A DNA stretch of 12,032 nucleotides from Sulfurimonas sp. (GCA_021157485.1 JAGGWO010000060.1:1-12032); one strand, 5' to 3'; shown: positions 1 through 7,934, counted from the stretch's first letter. A program made the numbers and translations. Notes: generated from the sequence alone by a model not told the origin.

Positions 1-423
1 ATGAGAGTAGTATGTCCACACTGTTTAAGTGTAAATAACGTTCCACAAAAAGATTCTTACAAAAAAGCCAACTGTGGTAAATGTAAAAAATCACTGCTAG
101 ATACAAAGCCTATAGAGCTCACAGAGGCTAATTTTGATGAAGTATTGGTAAATAGCGATATCCCAGTTATTATTGACTTCTGGGCACCTTGGTGTGGTCC
201 ATGTAAGATGATGGGACCAGTTTTTGAAAAAACAGCTACAAAATTTCCGTTAAAAACTCTTTTTGTAAAAGTAAATACTGAAAATGAACAAAATTTGGGT
301 GCTAGATTTGGAATAAGAAGTATTCCAACTTTAATGATATTTAAAGATGGAAAAGAGGTTCACCGCGTTTCAGGTGCACTAGATGAAACAAGCCTTTCAC
401 AGCTTGTAACTCAGTTTTCTTAG
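1..423 (+). CDS. trxC: Thioredoxin 2 (zinc-binding thioredoxin TrxC)
   Basis: Cytoplasmic thiol-disulfide oxidoreductase that reduces protein disulfides and is normally recycled by thioredoxin reductase. The 140-residue product has an N-terminal zinc-ribbon-like module with two CxxC pairs (C5/C8 and C25/C28). A thioredoxin fold follows, with active site WCGPC at residues 64-68 and the conserved cis-proline in the SIPT segment (P109). Both the length and the N-terminal cysteine pairs match TrxC rather than the roughly 105-residue TrxA. The window opens exactly on the ATG, so the ribosome binding site and promoter cannot be seen; an upstream start is unlikely because the first CxxC begins at residue 5, as in E. 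coli TrxC. The gene is convergent with ppnP and their stop codons overlap at 420-423. Confidence 0.93.
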   Translation: MRVVCPHCLSVNNVPQKDSYKKANCGKCKKSLLDTKPIELTEANFDEVLVNSDIPVIIDFWAPWCGPCKMMGPVFEKTATKFPLKTLFVKVNTENEQNLGARFGIRSIPTLMIFKDGKEVHRVSGALDETSLSQLVTQFS

Positions 424-731
424 TCAATATACGAACAACAGTAGTCAGTTACACTCTTAATCTTTAAATCAAAAGAAGAGTTAGCAGGAACATTAAAAGT
501 CTCTGGAGTGTTAAGAGTTTTCCACTCTTCACCCGGAAGTTTAATCTCAAGTTCACCACTAAGCATCTCCATAATCTCAGCTTTGTTAGTTCCAAAAGTG
601 TATTCACCTGGAAGCATAATACCTAGAGATTGAGTAGAACCATCACTAAGATTTACGGTTCTACTTGTAACCTTTCCATCGTAATAAATATTCGCTGCTT
701 TAACAATAGTTGCGTTTTGAATTGTTGACAT
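420..731 (-). CDS. ppnP: Pyrimidine/purine nucleoside phosphorylase PpnP (YaiE, DUF1255 family)
   Basis: Small single-domain cupin-type enzyme whose family catalyses phosphorolysis of several nucleosides to free base plus ribose-1-phosphate. The 103-residue product lines up from memory with E. coli YaiE/PpnP. Shared landmarks are YYDGKV (16-21), GIMLPGEYTFGT (37-48), a GELEIKLPG strand, FNVPANSSFDLK near 79-90, and a C-terminal YCCSYID tail resembling YLCRYL. The start is supported by an AAGGAA ribosome binding site on the minus strand about 5 bases upstream. A possible -10 TATTAT on the minus strand (757-762) would allow transcription separate from ruvC, 54 bases upstream. Its TAA (420-422) overlaps the trxC TAG (421-423). 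Confidence 0.88.
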   Translation of the reverse strand: MSTIQNATIVKAANIYYDGKVTSRTVNLSDGSTQSLGIMLPGEYTFGTNKAEIMEMLSGELEIKLPGEEWKTLNTPETFNVPANSSFDLKIKSVTDYCCSYID

Positions 732-785
732 AGAAATTCCTTTTTTTATTTATAAAATAATACCTCAAATATATATAATTGAAAA

Positions 786-1271
786 TTACTTACTTCCCTT
801 TTTTAACTTAACTCTTTGAGAGTGTGTAATTGCAACAGCCATTGCATCTGAAATATCAAGTGGTTTAATCTCTTTTTTGATATTAAGAAGACGTTTTACC
901 ATAAAATTAACCTGTTCCTTCCCCGCTTTTGCTTTACCTGTAAGTGCTTTTTTAACTTGAAGCGCTGTATATTCATGGAACTGTCCAAACTCTTGAAGAA
1001 GTTTTAACATTATTGCTCCACGAAATTGAGCGAGTTTTATAGTAGTTGCAGGATTATGTGCATAAAAAATATCTTCCATCGCAACTTCATCTATTTTATG
1101 ACTCTCAAAGATTCTTCCCAATCCCTCTACCATCTGAGGAATCTGAAACTGTAAACCTTCTGCTTTCATTTTAATAAGACCAGCCTCAACAAGAGATATT
1201 TTCCCTTTTTCCAAAGAGATTAATGCATATCCCATATTTCTTGTTCCTGGATCTATTCCGAGTATTATCAT
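786..1271 (-). CDS. ruvC: Crossover junction endodeoxyribonuclease RuvC
   Basis: Holliday-junction resolvase that nicks four-way junctions symmetrically during recombinational repair, with the RuvAB branch-migration motor. The 161-residue protein has the RNase-H-like fold motifs: [12 protein letters not shown] (5-16, catalytic D7), [11 protein letters not shown] (64-74, catalytic E66), the [17 protein letters not shown] region (about 105-121), and the C-terminal acidic pair D139/D142 in [10 protein letters not shown]. These match the E. coli tetrad D7/E66/D138/D141, so the enzyme looks intact. The ATG at 1269-1271 has an upstream minus-strand GGGAAA as a modest ribosome binding site, and a TATAAT -10 box lies 28 bases upstream. 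The gene is divergent from dnaA across oriC1, the ruvC-dnaA-dnaN arrangement known from many Campylobacterota. Confidence 0.96.
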   Translation of the reverse strand: MIILGIDPGTRNMGYALISLEKGKISLVEAGLIKMKAEGLQFQIPQMVEGLGRIFESHKIDEVAMEDIFYAHNPATTIKLAQFRGAIMLKLLQEFGQFHEYTALQVKKALTGKAKAGKEQVNFMVKRLLNIKKEIKPLDISDAMAVAITHSQRVKLKKGSK

Positions 1272-1299
1272 CTGTTTCCCAAATATTTTTATTAAATAG

Positions 1300-1305
1300 A
1301 TTATA
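1300..1305 (-). promoter_or_regulatory. Candidate -10 box of the ruvC promoter
   Basis: The plus strand reads ATTATA, giving a perfect TATAAT on the minus strand 28 bases before the ruvC ATG. No TTGACA-like -35 stands at the usual distance, which is common in Campylobacterota sigma-70 promoters. The box is 7 bases from the first DnaA box of oriC1 (1313-1321), so bound DnaA would lie over the upstream part of this promoter. Confidence 0.45.
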
Positions 1306-1367
1306 CTATAGATTATTCACAATATTCACATAATATAAATTGAGTTATTCACATGAGAAGTGTGAAG

Positions 1368-1391
1368 AAAATGATAATTTATTATCGTTTT
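1368..1391. repeat. 24-bp inverted repeat inside oriC1
   Basis: Left arm AAAATGATAAT (1368-1378), two-base centre TT, right arm ATTATCGTTTT (1381-1391). Ten of eleven arm positions are complementary; the exception is T1372 opposite G1387. The inner GATAAT/ATTATC part is perfect. It overlaps the end of the fourth DnaA box by two bases. The symmetry suggests a dimeric DNA-binding protein. It resembles but does not match the Fur 6-1-6 spacing (here 6-2-6), so no regulator is named. Confidence 0.55.
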
Positions 1392-1407
1392 TAGCTTCGA
1401 AACCACA

Positions 1408-1430
1408 GGTATTGTCATGAAATGACCACC
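1408..1430. repeat. Interrupted inverted repeat upstream of dnaA
   Basis: GTCAT (1414-1418), spacer GAA, ATGAC (1422-1426) form a perfect 5-bp inverted repeat. It is flanked by an outer GGT (1408-1410) and ACC (1428-1430) that also pair across short unpaired bases. It could be a protein-binding site or a weak hairpin in the dnaA leader. It is not an intrinsic terminator, because no T-run follows on either strand. Confidence 0.4.
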
Positions 1431-1489
1431 GAGGACTTAATCATACTTTATGAAAAAAAAGTGTACTATTCACATATATACAAATGAAT

Positions 1490-1503
1490 AAGGTTTTATG
1501 TGA
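1490..1503 (+). promoter_or_regulatory. dnaA ribosome binding site with overlapping ATG-TGA and GTG start
   Basis: The Shine-Dalgarno AAGG (1490-1493) is followed by TTTTATGTGA. An ATG at 1498-1500 is immediately followed in its own frame by TGA (1501-1503). The dnaA frame opens on the GTG at 1500-1502, sharing the G, at the better spacing of 6 bases. An in-frame TGA at 1485-1487 with no start codon before 1500 fixes GTG as the first possible dnaA start. Confidence 0.7.
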
Positions 1504-2804
1504 ATATAGCTCAAGAAGTTTTAAAAGCTCTCAAAGAAGAGATAACAGAAGTAGAATATAATAGATATATTAAGCATCTCACTTATGATGCAAAAAAATC
1601 AACTAGTGACTTAGCAATATTTTATCCACAAAATGCTCTTGTTATCAACTGGATTAAAAATAAGTATAGTCAAAAAATTGCACATCTATTTGAAGTAAAG
1701 AGTGGTTCCAAAGTAACCGTACAGATTGCACTTAAAAATAGTGTTGATAAAAGAAAAACTAAAAAAATTGTAGAGCAAAAGGTGAGTAACTCTCTTTTAA
1801 ACCCTTCACACACCTTTGATAACTTTATGGTTGGAGGATCAAACCAGTTTGCATATGCAGCGGTTAAGAGTGTAAGTGAAAACGCAGGTAACGTTTATAA
1901 CCCACTTTTTATATATGGTGGTGTTGGTCTTGGCAAAACACACCTAATGCAAGCAGCTGGTAATGTCTTTCAAAATGAAGGAAAAGTTGTTATCTATACT
2001 ACGGTTGAACAGTTTTTAAATGATTTTATTCGTCATGTGAGAAATAAAACTATGGAACGTTTTCAAGAAAAATATCGTAAATGTGATGTTTTACTGATAG
2101 ATGATATTCAATTTCTAAGTAACAAAGAGGGGATTCAAGAGGAGTTCTTTCACACTTTTGAAGCACTTAAGGGTTCTGGTAAACAGATTATTCTTACAGC
2201 AGATAAACACCCAAAAAAAATTGCTGGTTTAGAAAAACGTCTACAGAGTCGTTTTGAGTGGGGACTGGTTGCTGATATTCAACCACCAGAGCTTGAAACT
2301 AAAATAGCTATTATTGAAAAAAAATGTGAAATAAACAAAGTTGTAATTACAAAAGATATAGTTAATTATATCGCTACTGTGATTGATAGCAATGTACGTG
2401 AGATAGAAGGGATACTTTCAAAACTTCATGCTTATTCACAATTGATGCACATTGATATTGATTTAGAGTTTACAAAAAACGTACTAAAAGATCAAATGAA
2501 AGAGAATCGTGAAAATCTTACTATGGATATAATCACACAAGTCGTAGCAAAAGATCTAAATATAAAACCTAGTGAGATACGCTCAAAAGGCAGAAGTAAA
2601 AATATAGTTTATGCAAGACGTATATCAATATATATCTGTCGTGAACTAACTCAAAATACAATGCCACAACTAGCACAATATTTTGGAATGAAAGATCATA
2701 CAGCTATTAGTCATACAATCAAAAAAATAAATGAATTAATCAAAGATGATGAAGACTTTAAAGTAAAAATTGAAGAGTTAAGTAATAAAATAACATCCTC
2801 ATAA
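1500..2804 (+). CDS. dnaA: Chromosomal replication initiator protein DnaA
   Basis: AAA+ initiator that binds DnaA boxes, oligomerises with ATP, melts the origin and loads the replicative helicase. The product has 434 residues. Domain I covers about 1-75, with a short linker. The AAA+ domain III has Walker A GGVGLGKTH (140-148), Walker B VLLIDD (197-202), sensor I region ILTADK (231-236), and an RLQSRF arginine motif at 247-252. DNA-binding domain IV spans about 337-434 with signature KDHTAISHTIKKI (398-410). Many other bacteria read close to RDHTTVLHAxxKI here; the altered residues fit the TTCAC-type boxes around the gene. It starts at GTG behind AAGG. dnaA lies between the two halves of a bipartite origin, and box clusters on both sides suggest autoregulation. 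One exact TTATTCACA box lies inside the gene at 2432-2440. Confidence 0.98.
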   Translation: MNIAQEVLKALKEEITEVEYNRYIKHLTYDAKKSTSDLAIFYPQNALVINWIKNKYSQKIAHLFEVKSGSKVTVQIALKNSVDKRKTKKIVEQKVSNSLLNPSHTFDNFMVGGSNQFAYAAVKSVSENAGNVYNPLFIYGGVGLGKTHLMQAAGNVFQNEGKVVIYTTVEQFLNDFIRHVRNKTMERFQEKYRKCDVLLIDDIQFLSNKEGIQEEFFHTFEALKGSGKQIILTADKHPKKIAGLEKRLQSRFEWGLVADIQPPELETKIAIIEKKCEINKVVITKDIVNYIATVIDSNVREIEGILSKLHAYSQLMHIDIDLEFTKNVLKDQMKENRENLTMDIITQVVAKDLNIKPSEIRSKGRSKNIVYARRISIYICRELTQNTMPQLAQYFGMKDHTAISHTIKKINELIKDDEDFKVKIEELSNKITSS

Positions 2805-2849
2805 TAATTTATATCTCTAATTTCGTAAAAAAAAAGATATAATTGTAAA

Positions 2850-2939
2850 AGTGAATAGATGTGAAAGAAGTTCTACTGGTTAGTCACATATGTAGAACTC
2901 TTAGTTTAGGGGTGTAAATGTGTTTTTCACATATTCACT
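2850..2939. other. oriC2: DnaA-box cluster between dnaA and dnaN
   Basis: Four TTCAC-core nonamers are present: CTATTCACT (2850-2858, -), TCTTTCACA (2860-2868, -), TTTTTCACA (2923-2931, +) and ATATTCACT (2931-2939, +, sharing one base with its neighbour). A one-mismatch site TTAGTCACA (2880-2888, +) lies between the two pairs. The pairs face each other: minus-strand boxes on the left, plus-strand boxes on the right. In other Campylobacterota the downstream cluster is the one where DNA unwinding was shown, which agrees with the melting module directly to the right (2940-2978). Confidence 0.82.
2869..2899. repeat. Perfect 8-bp inverted repeat in the centre of oriC2
   Basis: AGTTCTAC (2869-2876) and GTAGAACT (2892-2899) are exact reverse complements separated by 15 bases that include the degenerate DnaA box TTAGTCACA. 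The left arm begins one base after the second minus-strand DnaA box. It could fold at the end of the dnaA transcript, but it lacks a downstream T-run and is a poor intrinsic terminator. Confidence 0.55.
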
Positions 2940-2944
2940 ACCCC
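2909..2944. repeat. Imperfect palindrome carrying the right-hand DnaA boxes
   Basis: GGGGTG (2909-2914), ATGTG (2918-2922), a TTTTT centre, CACAT (2928-2932), CAC (2936-2938) and CCCC (2941-2944) form nested complementary blocks separated by short unpaired bases. The right half consists of the two tandem DnaA boxes and the C-tract next to the trios. Confidence 0.4.
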
Positions 2945-2978
2945 CTACTACTACATACTAAAATTATAATAAATATAT
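2940..2978. other. Putative origin melting module: C-tract, DnaA-trios and AT-rich unwinding element
   Basis: Right after the last DnaA box (ends 2939) come five C (2941-2945) and then CTACTACTA, starting with the last C (2945-2953). The complementary strand of these reads 3'-GAT-GAT-GAT-5', the DnaA-trio consensus described for the basal unwinding system of Bacillus subtilis and proposed widely in bacteria. More degenerate triplets (CAT, ACT, AAA) follow, then an almost pure A/T stretch to 2978. The order double-strand boxes, GC-rich spacer, trios, AT-rich DNA is that of a basal unwinding system. Function is inferred from this order. Confidence 0.7.
2965..2970 (+). promoter_or_regulatory. 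Candidate -10 box of a dnaN promoter
   Basis: Perfect TATAAT 19 bases before the dnaN ATG and upstream of its TAGGA ribosome binding site (2978-2982). No -35 is visible at the expected distance, where the C-tract stands. It lies within the AT-rich unwinding element, so clamp transcription and origin melting would use the same DNA. The A/T richness makes a chance match possible. Confidence 0.45.
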
Positions 2979-2989
2979 AGGAAATTCAT

Positions 2990-4057
2990 ATGATAATAAC
3001 AATATCTAAATCGATCATAGAAAACATACTAATACATGCAGGACCTTTTCTAGAAAAAAAAGACACATCTCAAATTACATCTCATGTTTATCTGAATGCT
3101 TTAAATGATACTTTAACTGTTAAAGCTACTGATTATGAGATAGGTTTTTTAGTAACTACTAAAAATGTAAATATTTCAAAAGATGGAAGTATTACTGCAA
3201 ATGGTAAAAAATTTTTAGATATTGTTAGAATTTTAAAAGATGGTGATATTAATCTTGAAGTAAAAAATGATACTCTTCATATTTCTCAAGCTCACTCAAA
3301 CTTTAAACTACCTACTTTCTCACATAATGAATTTCCAGAGTTTCCATCTTATGAAGGAAAGGCTCGTATATCTATAGAGTCTCATACTCTTATAGAATCA
3401 CTTAAAAAAATAACACCTGCAATTGATACTAATAACCCTAAATTTGAGTTAAATGGTGCTCTTATTGATATTAAACAAGACTCTATAAACTTTGCTTCAA
3501 CAGATACAAGACGTTTAGCTGTAGTAAACGTGAATAATCAAAGTGCTAATGAGTTGTCAATAATAATTCCTAAAAAAGCAATTATAGAGATTCAAAAACT
3601 TTTCTTTGATGATATTGAACTTTATTATGATGAAACAAATTTAATAATTCATTCTGAACAATACACATTTTTCACAAAACTTATTAATGGTAAATTTCCA
3701 GAATATTCACGTATTATTCCTAAAGAGATTGCAAATAATTTAGTTTTACCAAAAGCTATTATGATTGATTCAATTAAACAGATAACTACTATCTCAACAG
3801 ATCTGAAAATTACTTTTTTAAATGATGTTATTACTTTTGAATCATTGAGTGATGATAATATCGAAGCAAAAACAGAAATATCTCATACAACAGGTTTTAG
3901 TGAACCATTTTCAATTGCTATAAATTCAAGATATTTATTAGATTTTTTAAACTCTATAAACTCTTCTGAATTCAATATTGGACTTAATGAGGGTAATTTA
4001 CCTTTTATCTTAAGTGATGAAAATTTTAAAACAGTTGTAATGCCAATAGTTATATAA
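2990..4057 (+). CDS. dnaN: DNA polymerase III subunit beta (sliding clamp)
   Basis: Ring-shaped dimeric clamp that encircles DNA and tethers the replicative polymerase and repair factors. The 355-residue length fits three roughly 115-residue clamp domains. Landmarks are ATDYE (46-50), KKFLDIVRIL (73-82), HNEFPEFP (112-119), TDTRRLAVV (171-179), GKFPEYSRIIP (234-244) and the C-terminal VVMPIVI, corresponding to the VMPMRL-type end of other clamps. The ATG has a TAGGA ribosome binding site at 7 bases spacing. It lies 185 bases after dnaA, the gap being oriC2, and ends 8 bases before an intrinsic terminator. recF, which follows dnaN in many bacteria, is absent. Confidence 0.97.
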   Translation: MIITISKSIIENILIHAGPFLEKKDTSQITSHVYLNALNDTLTVKATDYEIGFLVTTKNVNISKDGSITANGKKFLDIVRILKDGDINLEVKNDTLHISQAHSNFKLPTFSHNEFPEFPSYEGKARISIESHTLIESLKKITPAIDTNNPKFELNGALIDIKQDSINFASTDTRRLAVVNVNNQSANELSIIIPKKAIIEIQKLFFDDIELYYDETNLIIHSEQYTFFTKLINGKFPEYSRIIPKEIANNLVLPKAIMIDSIKQITTISTDLKITFLNDVITFESLSDDNIEAKTEISHTTGFSEPFSIAINSRYLLDFLNSINSSEFNIGLNEGNLPFILSDENFKTVVMPIVI

Positions 4058-4065
4058 ATATATAG

Positions 4066-4093
4066 TTACTCCATACTTGTGGAGTAATTTTTT
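4066..4093 (+). terminator. Rho-independent terminator after dnaN
   Basis: TTACTCCA (4066-4073) pairs perfectly with TGGAGTAA (4080-4087) around a 6-base loop, followed by six T (4088-4093) and a further T-rich stretch. It starts 8 bases after the dnaN stop, separating dnaN from gyrB transcription. Confidence 0.9.
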
Positions 4094-4144
4094 CTTTAAT
4101 ACTCATAATTTCTTTCTTAAAACTACTTATTAGCTTAATTTAGA

Positions 4145-4150
4145 TAGAAT
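4145..4150 (+). promoter_or_regulatory. Candidate -10 box of the gyrB promoter
   Basis: TAGAAT fits the TAnaAT form of Campylobacterota -10 boxes. It lies between the dnaN terminator and gyrB, 38 bases before the preferred ATG. No clear -35 is visible. A promoter is needed here because the terminator should stop dnaN transcripts. A short GCCC-AAA-GGGC hairpin (4163-4173) would lie in the leader. Confidence 0.4.
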
Positions 4151-4152
4151 AA

Positions 4153-6504
<2,352 letters not shown>

Positions 6505-6513
6505 AGCTTAGAT

Positions 6514-7914
6514 ATGTTACTTCCCCAGACTAAAGAGAGAGAGTACCGTTTTAGGCTAGCGCTTAGAATAGGACTTCCTATCTTTGCTCTAATTCTTGCA
6601 CTAATTTCAAGTACTCTTATTACCAATTATGAGAGTATGCATATCTCTTTTTATTTTGAAGCCGTTTTGCTGTTGGCCTTTAGCATTTACTTTATTTTAT
6701 ACATAATATATAGCGGTTTTAATGTAAAGATTACTGATGATGTAACAAAAACTTTTACACGTGAATATCTTTACGACTATTTAAAAAAAGAGATAAAAGA
6801 GAAGAAAGAGTACTCCTTAATCCTAATAAGCATAGATAATCTTCATGATATAAATAAGGTATATGGCCTTAAAAATGGGGATAAAGTTCTGCTAGAAGTA
6901 TCAAAATGGATAGGTAATTATTTGAAAAATGAAAAAATAAATAATTTTCCAATGGGACATATAAAAGGTGGAGATTTTATAGTCGGACTTAAGGGTAAAA
7001 AAGATAAATATAACACAATGCTAGAGTTAATGTGCCTTAAATCTAGTGAGTTTAAAGTAGATAACATAGAGGTGAAGATATCAGGAGCCATTACAGACAG
7101 TTCCTACTCAAATAAACTTAGCTATTTGGTTGAAAATCTTTTTGAGCTTCAAGAAAAAAATAAAAGAGCAAAATCAAAATATAGCGAAGAGGAGATAGAT
7201 CCTAATGAGCTTGAATCATATATTATTAATGCTATAAATAGCAAAAGTATAATTGTTTCGACTCAAGAGATATATGAAAATAAAGAGAAAGTTTTTAAAG
7301 AGTGTTTTGTTAAACTCGAAGCTTCTAATGGCAAACTTTTTTACCCTAAAAGATATATGAAAATTATAAATAGACTAGGTCTGTCTGTTGCGTTTGATTT
7401 GATGGTTTTAGAGCATGCTGTTTTAAATTGCACAGATGTTAGCAGTGAAATTTATGCTATTAATATCTCCCCAACATCTATAAGAAATGAGAACTTTTTA
7501 TCTCACGCTAAAGATCTTTTAAAAAGCCATGATATTCTAACAAAAAAGATAATGTTTATTTTAAGTGAGCAGGAGTATTACTCTCATGTAAGTAGATATA
7601 ATTCAATATTAAATTTGTTAAGAGCTCTTGGTGTTATTATTGCAATTGATAGACTAGGTTCACTGCAGACAAGCTTTTTATATCTCAGAGAGTTGAGCAT
7701 TGATGTGATAAGATTTGATTCATACTACTCTAAAGAGATAAAAGATAAAAAAAATCATAGTATAATTAGTGGTTTTAACAGTATGGCTCAAGAAAAAGGT
7801 GTCAAAACCTGGATAAAAAATATTGAAGATGAAGAGTCATTAGAGATTGCCAAAAAGATGAACATAGATTATATACAGGGTAAGTACTTAGCAGATTTAA
7901 AAGATATAAATTAG
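6514..7914 (+). CDS. Membrane protein with degenerate GGDEF and EAL domains
   Basis: Two predicted transmembrane helices (about 16-38 and 45-67) lead into a GGDEF-like domain (about 75-220) and an EAL-like domain (about 235-466), facing the cytoplasm. GGDEF landmarks are DDVTKTFTREYL (75-86) and SIDNLHDINKVYGLKNGD (106-123), but the signature reads KGGDFI (151-156), losing the catalytic E. In the EAL domain the AINISPTSIRNENF block (315-328) and QGKY (455-458) remain. However, the EAL motif is FVKLEA, the DDFG motif reads DRLG (379-382) and the EGVE segment reads IKNIED (434-439). The family makes and degrades cyclic di-GMP; this protein probably has neither activity and may act as a receptor or scaffold. 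It starts 9 bases after gyrB with no clear ribosome binding site, suggesting coupling to gyrB. Confidence 0.85.
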   Translation: MLLPQTKEREYRFRLALRIGLPIFALILALISSTLITNYESMHISFYFEAVLLLAFSIYFILYIIYSGFNVKITDDVTKTFTREYLYDYLKKEIKEKKEYSLILISIDNLHDINKVYGLKNGDKVLLEVSKWIGNYLKNEKINNFPMGHIKGGDFIVGLKGKKDKYNTMLELMCLKSSEFKVDNIEVKISGAITDSSYSNKLSYLVENLFELQEKNKRAKSKYSEEEIDPNELESYIINAINSKSIIVSTQEIYENKEKVFKECFVKLEASNGKLFYPKRYMKIINRLGLSVAFDLMVLEHAVLNCTDVSSEIYAINISPTSIRNENFLSHAKDLLKSHDILTKKIMFILSEQEYYSHVSRYNSILNLLRALGVIIAIDRLGSLQTSFLYLRELSIDVIRFDSYYSKEIKDKKNHSIISGFNSMAQEKGVKTWIKNIEDEESLEIAKKMNIDYIQGKYLADLKDIN

Positions 7915-7934
7915 AAAGCAGCAAGGAAGTATTA

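Larger units (their letters stand above)
1313..1474. other. oriC1: DnaA-box cluster upstream of dnaA
   Basis: Five nonamers with the epsilonproteobacterial core TTCAC at positions 4-8 lie in the 228-base ruvC/dnaA gap. They are TTATTCACA (1313-1321, +), ATATTCACA (1322-1330, +, directly abutting the first), TTATTCACA (1345-1353, +), TTCTTCACA (1361-1369, -) and CTATTCACA (1466-1474, +). The last lies 26 bases before the dnaA start codon. Published work on Helicobacter, Wolinella, Arcobacter and Sulfurimonas describes bipartite origins with one cluster upstream (oriC1) and one downstream (oriC2) of dnaA, which this matches. No DnaA-trio/AT-rich unwinding module is evident here, in contrast to oriC2. 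Occupancy by DnaA is inferred, and the cluster may also serve dnaA autoregulation. Confidence 0.8.

Noticed and set aside
1273..1279. HP1021-type regulator box (TGTTTCC) next to the ruvC start
   Set aside because: It misses the remembered consensus at the last position, and a single 7-base match in A/T-rich DNA is not enough to call.
1368..1391. Assignment of the oriC1 palindrome as a Fur box
   Set aside because: The GATAAT/ATTATC half-sites are separated by two bases, not the one of the 6-1-6 model, and no iron-related gene adjoins it.
1450..1491. 13-codon frame upstream of dnaA, with its stop touching the dnaA Shine-Dalgarno
   Set aside because: The nearest GAGGA is 14 bases from its ATG, too far for normal initiation, and the lysine-rich peptide may simply reflect A-rich DNA. 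It could only be revived by ribosome profiling.
2869..2899. Intrinsic terminator for dnaA
   Set aside because: The stem has a 15-base loop and is not followed by a T-run on either strand, unlike the clear dnaN terminator at 4066-4093.
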